This document shows positions 54,862 to 63,275 of a stretch of DNA of 64,000 bases, piece after piece; position 1 is the stretch's first letter; every line of letters begins with the position of its first letter. The notes under the pieces are model-generated. The model was not told the DNA's origin and made no database searches. It worked only from the letters and a program-made list of their open reading frames with translations. The translations under genes were made by a program, and so were the position numbers. Source of the stretch: Starkeya sp. ORNL1 (GTDB lineage Bacteria > Pseudomonadota > Alphaproteobacteria > Rhizobiales > Xanthobacteraceae); the NCBI RefSeq assembly GCF_012971745.1, contig NZ_CP048834.1, positions 4,650,001-4,714,000 of the forward strand, given 5' to 3'.

Positions 54862-56574
54862 ATGCCCAACCGGTTCAGATGGAATTCCGCCGACAATGCG
54901 TTCCGCAGCAGCGGCAGCATCGTCTGGTTCACCATCGCCGCCGCGCTGCTGCTGCTGGTCGTCAACCCGCTCTGGCAGCTGTTCTCGATCAGCTTCTCCG
55001 ATCCGACGTCCGGCGGCTGGACCCTCGAAAACTATATCGAGGCGTTCAGCCGCGCCCGCTATTTGCGGGCCTTCCTCAATTCGCTGATGCTGGGCATCAT
55101 CGTTGCCGCGCTGTGCGTGGCGTTCGGCGTGCCGATCGCCTGGGCGGTGTCGCGCACCGACATGCCCGCCAAGGGCATCGTCCGCACTCTCGTGCTTGCC
55201 GCCTTCATCACCCCGCCCTTCCTCGGAGCCACCAGTTGGATCCTGCTCGCCGGGCCCAATGCCGGCTGGCTGAACCGCGCCTACATCGCGCTCACCGGCG
55301 CGGAGACCGGCATCTTCAACATCTATTCGCTGACCGGGCTCGCCTTCGTCATCGCGCTCTATTCGTTCCCCTATGTCTTCGTCTTCACCAGCGCCGCGCT
55401 CGATGTGGTGTCGAGCGAGATGGAAGACGCCGCCAACATCATGGGCGCGAACCGCTGGCGCACCACCTTCAAGGTGACGCTGCCGCTGGTGCTGCCGGCG
55501 ATCCTCTCGGCGGTGATCATCACCTTCCTCGAAGCCGTCTCGATCATCAGCTCCACCATCATGGTGGCGCTGCCGGCACGCATCAATCTGATCCCGCTGC
55601 AGCTCTACCAGTTCTTCGGCTATCCGCTGCGCCTCGAAGTGGCAGCGGCCTATGCGATGCCGCTGTTGCTGGTCACCATCGGGCTGTTCGCGCTGCAGAA
55701 GGTGCTGCTCGGCCGCAAGGGCTATGTGACGATGACCGGCAAGGGCGGCGAGCGCCGGCCGATCGAGCTCGGCCTCTATAAATGGCTGGCGCTCGGTTAT
55801 TCCCTGCTGGTGCTCTCGCTCGCGGTGATCCTGCCTTACATGGTGCTGCTGCAGGCGGCGCTGTCGAAGGCCTGGGCGCGCGGCATCGGTACCGACAACC
55901 TGACGCTGGTGAACTTCCGGTATCTGCTGTTCGAGAATGCGCACGCGCCGCGCTCGATCCTCAACACCTTCGTTTATTCGGCAGCCTCCGCCACCATTGC
56001 CGTCGGCCTGGCGCTGGCCATTGCCTATATCGTCAGCCGCAAGCTGCTGCCGTTCGCCAATGTGCTCAGCGTCGCCGCGCTCACGCCCTTCGTCATTCCC
56101 GGCCTGGTGCTCGCCATCGGCTTCTACGCCGCCTATGCGCCGCCCCCCTTCGCGCTGGCCGGCACCGGGGCGATCCTGATCCTCGCCTTCACCACGCGCT
56201 TCCTGCCCGTCGCCTATGCCAACACCAGCGCGGCGATCGGTGGGGTCAATCGCGAGCTGGAGGATGCGGTGCGCATTCTCGGCGGCAGCCGCTTTCTCGC
56301 CATCCGCCGGGTGATGACGCCGCTGTTGAAGAAGAGCCTGATGGGCGCCTGGCTGCTGGTCTTCATCATCTCGGCCCGCGAGGTCAGCACCGCGCTGTTC
56401 CTCTATGGCCCCGACACCCGGACCATGTCCGTGCTGTTCTTCGATCTCACCGAAGGCGGACGCTTCGAGCAGCTCTGCGCGCTCGGCATCATTCTTCTTC
56501 TCACCGTTCTCGTCTTCGTCATCGCAGGCCAGCTCCTGATCGGGCGGGACTTCATGCTGCGACGCGGAAGGTAA
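54862..56574 (+). CDS. Iron-type ABC transporter permease (FbpB-like, duplicated)
   Basis: ATG 54862 gives 570 residues. The protein is two fused permease domains of about six helices each, as in FbpB/AfuB. It has two coupling loops, EMEDAANIMGANRWRTTFKV and ELEDAVRILGGSRFLAIRRV. The fusion provides both halves of the channel from one gene. It follows the binding protein across a palindromic repeat and is followed by the ATPase after five bases. Confidence 0.9.
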   Translation: MPNRFRWNSADNAFRSSGSIVWFTIAAALLLLVVNPLWQLFSISFSDPTSGGWTLENYIEAFSRARYLRAFLNSLMLGIIVAALCVAFGVPIAWAVSRTDMPAKGIVRTLVLAAFITPPFLGATSWILLAGPNAGWLNRAYIALTGAETGIFNIYSLTGLAFVIALYSFPYVFVFTSAALDVVSSEMEDAANIMGANRWRTTFKVTLPLVLPAILSAVIITFLEAVSIISSTIMVALPARINLIPLQLYQFFGYPLRLEVAAAYAMPLLLVTIGLFALQKVLLGRKGYVTMTGKGGERRPIELGLYKWLALGYSLLVLSLAVILPYMVLLQAALSKAWARGIGTDNLTLVNFRYLLFENAHAPRSILNTFVYSAASATIAVGLALAIAYIVSRKLLPFANVLSVAALTPFVIPGLVLAIGFYAAYAPPPFALAGTGAILILAFTTRFLPVAYANTSAAIGGVNRELEDAVRILGGSRFLAIRRVMTPLLKKSLMGAWLLVFIISAREVSTALFLYGPDTRTMSVLFFDLTEGGRFEQLCALGIILLLTVLVFVIAGQLLIGRDFMLRRGR

Positions 56575-56579
56575 TCGCC

Positions 56580-57656
56580 TTGGCCAAGCTCTCCATCAAT
56601 TCGGTCGGCCGCGACTATGGCGGCGTCACCGCGGTGCATGACTTCTCCATCGGCATCGAGGACGGCGAGTTCGTCTCGCTGCTCGGCCCGTCGGGCTGCG
56701 GCAAGACCACCATGCTGCGCATGATCGCCGGCTTCATGTCGCCTTCGCGCGGCAACATCGTGCTGAACGGCGAGACCATCTCCTCGCCGGAGCGCGTGGT
56801 GCCGCCGGAGCGCAGGCGCATGTCGATGATCTTCCAGAGCTACGCCATCTGGCCGAACATGACGGTCTGGCAGAACGTCGCCTTCGGCCTCGAACTGCGC
56901 AAGGTACCGGCCGCCGAGATGAAGCAGCGCATCGGGCACATGCTCGAAGTGGTGCACCTCGCTCCCTATGCCGATCGCTATCCGGCCGAGCTCTCGGGCG
57001 GCCAGCAGCAGCGCGTCGCATTGGCCCGTGCCATCGTGGTGAAGCCGGAAGTGCTGCTGCTCGACGAACCCCTGTCGAACCTCGACGCCAATCTGCGCGA
57101 CGAGATGCGGATCGAGATCCGCCGCATGCACAATGAGTTCAAGATCACCACGGTCTATGTAACCCACGATCAGGGTGAGGCGATGGTCGCCTCCGACCGC
57201 ATCGTGGTGATGAGCGGCGGGCATATCGAGCAGGTCGACACGCCGCAGCGCATCTACAGCGCGCCGGCGACACGCTTCGTCGCCAGCTTCATCGGCCGCA
57301 CCAATTTCCTCACCGGCACGCTCAAGGACGGCAAGGTCGATTTCGGCGGCATTTCCGTGCCGGCGCCCTTGCTCGGCGGCGTGCCCGCGAGCGGCGGCAA
57401 GGTCGTGGTCTCGGCCCGCCCGCACAGCATCCGCCTCGGCGCCACCGAGCCGCAACCGGCATTGCCGGCCAGCATCGTGGCGGCGGGCGACATCGTCGAG
57501 CGCGCCTATTTCGGCGACCATTGGGACTATGCGGTCCGCCTTTCCGACCAACTCGTCATCACGGTTGCCAGCGAGCCATACGAAGCGCACGCCGTGGGCG
57601 AGCGCGTCTGGCTGACGCTCGATGCCGGCCAGATGTCGGTGATCCCCGAGACCTAA
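56580..57656 (+). CDS. Iron-type ABC transporter ATP-binding protein
   Basis: TTG 56580 with GGAAGG upstream gives 358 residues. No ATG is near the domain start. The domain has Walker [12 protein letters not shown], signature LSGGQQQRVALA, Walker [12 protein letters not shown], switch VYVTHDQGEAM, and a C-terminal TOBE-like domain. QSYAIWPNMTVWQNVAFGLE is typical of PotA/FbpC/AfuC-type ATPases. It powers the importer upstream. The catabolic genes start 56 bases downstream. Confidence 0.9.
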   Translation: MAKLSINSVGRDYGGVTAVHDFSIGIEDGEFVSLLGPSGCGKTTMLRMIAGFMSPSRGNIVLNGETISSPERVVPPERRRMSMIFQSYAIWPNMTVWQNVAFGLELRKVPAAEMKQRIGHMLEVVHLAPYADRYPAELSGGQQQRVALARAIVVKPEVLLLDEPLSNLDANLRDEMRIEIRRMHNEFKITTVYVTHDQGEAMVASDRIVVMSGGHIEQVDTPQRIYSAPATRFVASFIGRTNFLTGTLKDGKVDFGGISVPAPLLGGVPASGGKVVVSARPHSIRLGATEPQPALPASIVAAGDIVERAYFGDHWDYAVRLSDQLVITVASEPYEAHAVGERVWLTLDAGQMSVIPET

Positions 57657-57712
57657 CCCTGAACCGAAACGAGAACGCCCCCCAGGGGGCAAAGACCAAG
57701 AAGGAAACGTAT

Positions 57713-58705
57713 ATGCGCGCGATTGTCGTCCCCCGCCTGGGCGGTCCCGAAGTGCTCGAACTGCGTGAGGTCGCCGATCCGGTGCCGGCCGCCGACCAGG
57801 TGGTGGTTGCGCTCAAATATGCCGGCATCACGTTCGGCGACGTCTATCAGCGCGAGGGCACCTATCGCGGCGGCAAGCCACTCGGCGCCAATGATGCGCC
57901 GCTGCCGATCGGCGGCGAGGGCGTGGGCACGGTGGTCGCGGTCGGCGCCAACGTCACCGACCTCAAGGTCGGCGACGCCGTCATCTATTGCGAGAATCTC
58001 GGCTCCTATGCCGAGCGTGTCGCGGTGCCGGCCTGGAAGGTGATCAAGCTGCCGTCCGACATCGATGCGCGCGACGCGGCCGCGATGTTCGGCCAGGGCG
58101 TGACCGCGCACTACCTCGCTTATGACACCGGAAAGCTGGCACCCGGCATGAGCTGCCTCATCCATGCCGCGGCCGGCGGCGTCGGCCACATCCTGGTGCA
58201 ACTCGCCAAGGCGAAGGGCGCAGCGGTGATCGGCACGGCCGGAAGCAAGGAGAAGGCGGATTTCGTGTCGTCGCTCGGCGCCGACAAGGTGATCCTCTAT
58301 CGCGACACCGCTTTCCTTCCCGAGGTCAAGGCGTGGGGCGACGGCGGCGGCGTCGACGTGGTCTATGACTCGGTCGGCCAGGCCACCATCGACGACAGCA
58401 TCAAGGCGACGCGGGTGCGCGGCCTCTGCGTGCTCTATGGCAACTCGTCCGGGCTGGTCGACACCATCTCGCCGATGGACCTCGCCGCGGCGGGCTCGAT
58501 CTATTTCACCCGCCCGCGTCTCGGCCATCATGTCCGCAACCGGGCGGAGATCCAGCGCCGCGCCGACGACCTGTTCCAGGCGATGCGCGACGGCAAGCTC
58601 AAGGTCGCGCTCAACAAGGTGTTCCCGCTGGCGGACGCCGTGGAGGCGCACCGCTTGCTCGGCTCGCGTACCGGCATCGGCCGCATCCTGCTCGAAGTCG
58701 CCTGA
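57713..58705 (+). CDS. Quinone oxidoreductase-like medium-chain dehydrogenase
   Basis: ATG 57713 follows AAGGAAAC and gives 330 residues. The zinc-less MDR fold shows the GroES-like N-terminal half (GITFGDVYQREGTYRGGKPL), the NADPH motif HAAAGGVGHILVQLAKAKGA and the QOR-type ending GRILLEVA. QorA enzymes reduce quinones or enones. Here it probably handles an intermediate of the pathway encoded by the following genes. The substrate is not known. Confidence 0.85.
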   Translation: MRAIVVPRLGGPEVLELREVADPVPAADQVVVALKYAGITFGDVYQREGTYRGGKPLGANDAPLPIGGEGVGTVVAVGANVTDLKVGDAVIYCENLGSYAERVAVPAWKVIKLPSDIDARDAAAMFGQGVTAHYLAYDTGKLAPGMSCLIHAAAGGVGHILVQLAKAKGAAVIGTAGSKEKADFVSSLGADKVILYRDTAFLPEVKAWGDGGGVDVVYDSVGQATIDDSIKATRVRGLCVLYGNSSGLVDTISPMDLAAAGSIYFTRPRLGHHVRNRAEIQRRADDLFQAMRDGKLKVALNKVFPLADAVEAHRLLGSRTGIGRILLEVA

Positions 58706-58730
58706 TCCTCGCTCGCACACGGAACCCGAC

Positions 58731-59540
58731 ATGCAGAACAGCTTGCGCGCCAATCCGCTGAAGCAGCGCGTGCTCGACGGCACGGTTTGCTTCGGCACCA
58801 TGATCTTCGAGTTGAGCAGCACCGGCCTGCCGCAAATCATCGAAGCCGGCGGTGCCGAGTTCGTCATCTATGATCTGGAGACCGCCGGCCTGTCGCTGGA
58901 GACGGTGCGCAACCAGATCGCGCTCACGCGCGGCACCTCGCTGGTGCCGTTCGTGCGCGTGCCCAATCTCGATGCGCGCTTCGTGGCGCGCATCATGGAT
59001 TGCGGCGCGCTGGGCGTCATGGTGCCCATGGTGGAGACTGGCGAGCAGGCGGCGGCGCTGGTGCGCGCCACCCGCTTCCCGCCGCGCGGCGATCGCGGCA
59101 CCACCTCGGGCCTCGCCCACGACGACTACAAGGCCGGCGATGCCGCCACCAAGATGGCGGAGGAGGATGGCCGCGTCCTCACCATCGCGCAGATCGAATC
59201 GATGCTCGGCGTCGAGAACATCGACGCCATCGCCGCGACTCCCGATCTCGACGTGCTCTGGCTCGGGCATAATGACCTCGCCGTCTCGATGGGCATTGCC
59301 GGCAAGTTCGAGCATCCGCGCTTCCAGGAGGCGCTGGACCGCATCGTCGCGGCCTGCCGCCGGCATGGCAAGATCGCCGGCGCCGGCGCGCGCGACGCCG
59401 AAGCCGCCGCGCCCTTCATCGCCCGCGGCTTTACAGCCATCACCATTGCGAGCGATGTGCAGCTCATCATAGGTGGGCTGGGGCGCGAGATCGGCGCCGC
59501 CCGCAAGGCACTCAGTACGACGGCAGGAGAACAGGCATGA
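58731..59540 (+). CDS. HpcH/HpaI aldolase-family protein missing the usual catalytic histidine
   Basis: The 269-residue TIM barrel keeps the HpaI/HpcH landmarks: an arginine in LVPFVRVPNLD, a glutamate metal ligand in IAQIESMLGVENID, and VLWLGHNDLAVSMG in place of the usual GPxDL. The strand usually reading D-x-EHG, with the catalytic His, reads YDLETAGLS, so threonine replaces histidine. That may mean a changed reaction or a different base. It overlaps the RraA-like gene by four bases. Confidence 0.85.
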   Translation: MQNSLRANPLKQRVLDGTVCFGTMIFELSSTGLPQIIEAGGAEFVIYDLETAGLSLETVRNQIALTRGTSLVPFVRVPNLDARFVARIMDCGALGVMVPMVETGEQAAALVRATRFPPRGDRGTTSGLAHDDYKAGDAATKMAEEDGRVLTIAQIESMLGVENIDAIAATPDLDVLWLGHNDLAVSMGIAGKFEHPRFQEALDRIVAACRRHGKIAGAGARDAEAAAPFIARGFTAITIASDVQLIIGGLGREIGAARKALSTTAGEQA

Positions 59541-60238
59541 GCACCACGAACGACGACATCCTTCGCCGCTTTGCGGGGCTCGACAGCTCGACGCTGAGCG
59601 ATGTGCTCGACGTCTCCGGCTATACCGGCCAGGTGCTGGCCGCCGATCTGCGCCTGCTCGACCGGACCACGCGCATCATCGGGCGCGCCGTCACGGCCCG
59701 CGGCGAGGTCGGCGTCACCTCGTCCGGCATCAGCCCCTACGAGATCGAGAGCCATATCGGCCCCGGCGAGGTCGCGGTGATCGCCACCGGCCGCTTCAAG
59801 GTCGGCGCCGTCAATGGCGGCATGATCACGCTGCAATACATGAATCGCGGCGCTGCCGGCATGGTGACGGACGGCGCCGTGCGCGATGCCAACGAGACCA
59901 TCGGCTACGGCTTCCCGGTGGTGTGCGGCACCATCACCCCGACCAATTCGGCCGGCCGCTTCTCCATCGTCTCCATCGGCGAGCCGGTGAAACTGCCCGG
60001 CCTCGACGTGGATTTCGTCACGGTGACACCGGGTGACTACATCCTCGCCGACGGCGACGGCACCGTGGTGGTGCCGCAGGCGATCATTCTGCCGATCATC
60101 GAGGCGACCGAGCGCTCCGTCGTCATCGAGCGCACCATCACCCAGGAGATCAAGGGCGGCAGCACGCGCGAGGCGGCCTTCGCCGGCCATCCGCGCTTTG
60201 CCCATATTCCGAAGCTGCGCACGGAGGAGAAGGCGTGA
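59537..60238 (+). CDS. RraA-like aldolase family protein
   Basis: The 233-residue protein has the RraA/HMG aldolase core: KVGAVNGGMITLQYMNRGAA and GMVTDGAVRDANETIGYGFP, containing the Arg-Asp pair (AVRD) used by 4-hydroxy-4-methyl-2-oxoglutarate / 4-carboxy-4-hydroxy-2-oxoadipate aldolases for metal and substrate binding. In that family it cleaves 2-oxo-4-hydroxy acids to pyruvate. The gene sits between two other catabolic genes with ATGA/GTGA overlaps, so an acid aldol step in this pathway is likely. Confidence 0.85.
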   Translation: MSTTNDDILRRFAGLDSSTLSDVLDVSGYTGQVLAADLRLLDRTTRIIGRAVTARGEVGVTSSGISPYEIESHIGPGEVAVIATGRFKVGAVNGGMITLQYMNRGAAGMVTDGAVRDANETIGYGFPVVCGTITPTNSAGRFSIVSIGEPVKLPGLDVDFVTVTPGDYILADGDGTVVVPQAIILPIIEATERSVVIERTITQEIKGGSTREAAFAGHPRFAHIPKLRTEEKA

Positions 60239-60930
60239 GCGGGGAGCTTGCCATTGTCTCCGGTGCCGCAAGCGGCATCGGCCGCGCGCTGGCCATCGGC
60301 TTCCTCGCCGCCGGCTATGAGGTGATCGGGCTCGACCTCACGCCGGGGGCCTGGACCGCGGAGCGCTACCGGCACGTCGCGCTCGATGTCAGCGACACCG
60401 AGGCGGTCGCCGCCTTCGGGGCCGGCATCGAACGTCTCGACGTGCTGGTGAATGCCGCCGGCATCATCCGCCGCGCCGCGGAATTCGAGATCGAGGTGTT
60501 CGAGCAGGTGATCGACGTCAACCTCTCCGGCACCATGCGGCTGTGCACGGCGCTGCGGCCGGCCTTGGCGAATGCGGAAGGCTCGATCATCAATATCGCC
60601 TCGATGCTGAGCTTCTTCGGCGGCGCGCTGGTGCCGGCCTATTCCTCCTCGAAAGGCGGTATCGTCTCGCTCACCCGCTCGCTCGCCATCGCCTGGGCGA
60701 AAGAGGGCATCCGGGTCAATGCGCTCGCTCCCGGCTGGTTCGCGACGCCGCTGACCGCGGCGCTGCGCGAGGATCCCAAGCGCAACGCCGCGGTGCTCGA
60801 TCGCACGCCGCTCGGTCGCTGGGGCCAGCCGGACGACCTGGTCGGCCCGGCGCTGTTCCTCGCCGGACCTGGCGCCCGCTTCGTCACCGGCGTCGTGCTG
60901 CCGGTGGATGGCGGCTACGCCGTCGCGTGA
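60235..60930 (+). CDS. Short-chain dehydrogenase/reductase
   Basis: GTG 60235 overlaps the preceding stop and gives 231 residues. The SDR motifs are VSGAASGIGRALA, the NAAG motif in VNAAGIIRR, Ser in IASMLSFFG and Tyr-Lys in AYSSSKGGIVSLT. The N-terminus is short but complete. It probably oxidises a hydroxy acid or polyol intermediate of the local pathway and ends the overlapping gene series. Confidence 0.88.
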   Translation: MSGELAIVSGAASGIGRALAIGFLAAGYEVIGLDLTPGAWTAERYRHVALDVSDTEAVAAFGAGIERLDVLVNAAGIIRRAAEFEIEVFEQVIDVNLSGTMRLCTALRPALANAEGSIINIASMLSFFGGALVPAYSSSKGGIVSLTRSLAIAWAKEGIRVNALAPGWFATPLTAALREDPKRNAAVLDRTPLGRWGQPDDLVGPALFLAGPGARFVTGVVLPVDGGYAVA

Positions 60931-60941
60931 GTCTCTGGCCT

Positions 60942-61071
60942 AAATAGCCACGTCATCCTGAGGTGCGAGCGCCAACGAGCTTCGAAGGATGATGAAGCAA
61001 GGCGACGTCGATCTGTATGAGCATCCTTCGAGGCTCGGGCTGCGCCCGAGCACCTCAGGATGATGTGGTTT
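60942..61071. repeat. Palindromic intergenic repeat, family A copy 2
   Basis: The unit shares AAATAGCCACGTCATCCTGA, GGTGCGAGC and GCATCCTTCGAGGCTCGGGC with the copy at 25511-25668. Its two ends pair almost fully (GTCATCCTGAGGTGC with GCACCTCAGGATGA). It lies between the SDR and the glycerol dehydrogenase-like gene. Confidence 0.85.
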
Positions 61072-61113
61072 GAGTATGGGCATGAGTTTCAGGTCAGGCT
61101 CGAAGGAGACATC

Positions 61114-62196
61114 ATGACGGGCTCGGTCCGGATCTTCGGTTCACCGCATCGCTATGTGCAGGGTCCCGGCGCCATCGAGGCGCTGCCGGCGCTTACCGCC
61201 GAGCTTGGCGGGCGCCCGGTGCTGGTCACCGACGCGCCAGTCTGGGCGCTGCTGCGCGAACGCGTGGAGGCGGCCTATGGTGCGCAGACGCCGCCTCTGG
61301 TGCTGGCCGATCCGGAGATCACTTACGCGACCATCAAGACCGCCGGCGAGGCGGCCCGCCAGCATGGCCCGACCGTGGTGATCGGTGCCGGTGGCGGCAA
61401 GGCGCTCGACATCGCCAAGGGCGTCGCGCACGCGCTTCGTATTCCTGTGATCACGGTGCCGACCATCGCCTCGACCGACGCGCCGACCAGCAAGGTCTAT
61501 GTCGTCTATAATGAGGCCCATGAACTGGTCGGGGTCGAGCACATGCCGGGCAATCCGGCCGCAGTCGTGGTCGACACCACGCTCATCGCCAAGGCGCCGC
61601 TGCGCTTCCTGCTCGCCGGTATCGGCGATGCCATCGCCAAGAAGTTCGAGGCGGAAGCCTCGTTCAATGCCGGTGCCGCCAACATGCACCGGACCCGCCC
61701 GCTGCTGAGCGCGCTCGTGCTTGCCGAGAGCTGCTACCAGACCCTGCGTCATGACGGCGAGGCGGCTGTGGCCGCGGCCCGCAGTGGCGCGGTCACGTCC
61801 GAGCTGGAGAATGTGGTCGAGGCCGGCATATTGATGGCGGGCCTCGCCTTTGAAAACAGCGGCCTGTCCTTCGCCCATGCCATGACCCGCGGCCTCAGCG
61901 CGGCGCCGATGACCGCCCGCACTCTGCATGGCGAGCAGGTGGCCTATGCCCTGCTGGTCCAGCTGGTACTGGAGCAGCGCACCGATGGCATCGTTGCCGA
62001 TTTGCTCGGCTTCTACCGCCGCATCGGCCTGCCCACCAATCTGCGCGAATTGTCCGGCGCTGCCTTTGACGAGGCGCAGGCCGGCCTCATGGCCGAGCGC
62101 ACCATGGAAGCCCCGCACACCCAGAAGATGCCTTACCCGGTGACGGCCGAGACCATCGTGGCGGCCATGCTGACGCTGGAAGACCCGACACCCTGA
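61114..62196 (+). CDS. Glycerol dehydrogenase-like iron/zinc alcohol dehydrogenase
   Basis: ATG 61114 follows AAGGAGAC and gives 360 residues. The NAD motif VIGAGGGKALDIAKGVAH and metal ligands Asp (GIGDAIAKKFEAEA), His (SFAHAMTRGL) and His (TLHGEQVAYAL) are those of GldA-type group III dehydrogenases. Known enzymes oxidise glycerol or related vicinal diols to hydroxyketones. The frame also opens at 61060 inside the palindromic repeat, which is unlikely to be coding. It may be part of the operon upstream or start a new transcript. Confidence 0.9.
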   Translation: MTGSVRIFGSPHRYVQGPGAIEALPALTAELGGRPVLVTDAPVWALLRERVEAAYGAQTPPLVLADPEITYATIKTAGEAARQHGPTVVIGAGGGKALDIAKGVAHALRIPVITVPTIASTDAPTSKVYVVYNEAHELVGVEHMPGNPAAVVVDTTLIAKAPLRFLLAGIGDAIAKKFEAEASFNAGAANMHRTRPLLSALVLAESCYQTLRHDGEAAVAAARSGAVTSELENVVEAGILMAGLAFENSGLSFAHAMTRGLSAAPMTARTLHGEQVAYALLVQLVLEQRTDGIVADLLGFYRRIGLPTNLRELSGAAFDEAQAGLMAERTMEAPHTQKMPYPVTAETIVAAMLTLEDPTP

Positions 62197-62314
62197 GATC
62201 TTGCGTCGCCCCTTCGTGACCTGCCCGGCAATCGCGGCGGGCCGGTTGGCGGTGGTGTGGCCAAGTGTCGACTGCTAAAGTAGCATCCAGTTTGCAGCAG
62301 TTTTGAGGGACTGG

Positions 62315-63121
62315 ATGCCCGTGCGCGCCACGCTGCCCATCCATTATGGCCGCCAAGCCGATGGCATGGGCCTTTACTACCACGCCAGCCGCGACCTCGA
62401 GGAGCGCGAGCCGCACGGCCACGAAGAGATCCAGGTGACGATCCCGCTGCTGTCGCGCCGGCCGCCGGACCGCGTGGCGTGCGGGCCGATCGAGGTGATC
62501 CCGTCCTATGGCGAGCATGCCACCACCTGGGGCGGCAGCCGCGAACTCGTCATCATCCATTTCGCCGCGGAATTTCTCGCCCATTCGGTGGAGCAGCGTG
62601 TCGAATTCGCCGGCCGCGGCATCAAGGTGGCGAAGGACGATCCCTTCATCTCGCGCATTGGCGTGACCATACGCGACGAGATCCATTCCACCGGCGACGT
62701 CGAGACCGTGCTGCTGACGACGCTCGGCACCATCCTCGCCGGCTATATCTACAAGGGCGTGTCGCACGGCGGCGGCAAGCCGTCTGCCGAGTATATGACC
62801 TTCGAGCAGACACGGCGCGCGGTCGAGCTCATCAATGACGCGGTGGGCCGGCAGCTGTCGCTGTACGAGATCGCCTCGACGCTGGGCCTGAGCCAGTGGC
62901 ATTTCGCCCGGCAGTTCCGCAAGACCACCGGCCTGTCGCCCTACCAGTTCTTCATGCGTGCCCGGGTCGAGCGTGCCCGCGGCCTGCTCGAGGACGGCTG
63001 CTCGATCTCGGAAGCCGCGGTCGCCACCGGCTTCGCCGACCAGAGCCACCTGCACCGCTATTTCATCCGCTACACCGGCAAGACGCCGGGCGATGTGAGT
63101 CGCGGTATCCGGCGCTCCTGA
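62315..63121 (+). CDS. AraC family transcriptional regulator
   Basis: ATG 62315 after GAGGGA gives 268 residues. TTG 62303 is a weaker option. An N-terminal cupin-like sensing domain (PHGHEEIQVTIPLLSRRPPD) precedes the double helix-turn-helix (LSLYEIASTLGLSQWHFARQ and SISEAAVATGFADQSHLHRY). It follows the gldA-like gene and probably activates the upstream catabolic operon. A TGCTA-AAG-TAGCA inverted repeat at 62273-62285 precedes it. Confidence 0.88.
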   Translation: MPVRATLPIHYGRQADGMGLYYHASRDLEEREPHGHEEIQVTIPLLSRRPPDRVACGPIEVIPSYGEHATTWGGSRELVIIHFAAEFLAHSVEQRVEFAGRGIKVAKDDPFISRIGVTIRDEIHSTGDVETVLLTTLGTILAGYIYKGVSHGGGKPSAEYMTFEQTRRAVELINDAVGRQLSLYEIASTLGLSQWHFARQFRKTTGLSPYQFFMRARVERARGLLEDGCSISEAAVATGFADQSHLHRYFIRYTGKTPGDVSRGIRRS

Positions 63122-63149
63122 GGGATCGACCGAAAATTCCAACAGGCCC

Positions 63150-63237
63150 TCGTCCCCGGACCTGATCCGGGGATCCAGCCGATCCGCATGTACCCGGTTG
63201 AAGTCCGGATCCACGGGTCAATCCCGGGGATGATGGT
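63150..63237. repeat. Palindromic intergenic element before the histidine kinase end
   Basis: CGTCCCCGGACCTGATCCGG at the left and CCGGGGATGATGG at the right are near-complementary, with additional inner GGATCC/GGATCC pairings. It is a diverged relative of the other intergenic palindromes and lies between convergent genes. Confidence 0.6.
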
Positions 63238-63275
63238 GGAACGGCGGCTCCTTCAACGGATAGGCGAACTCGGAG

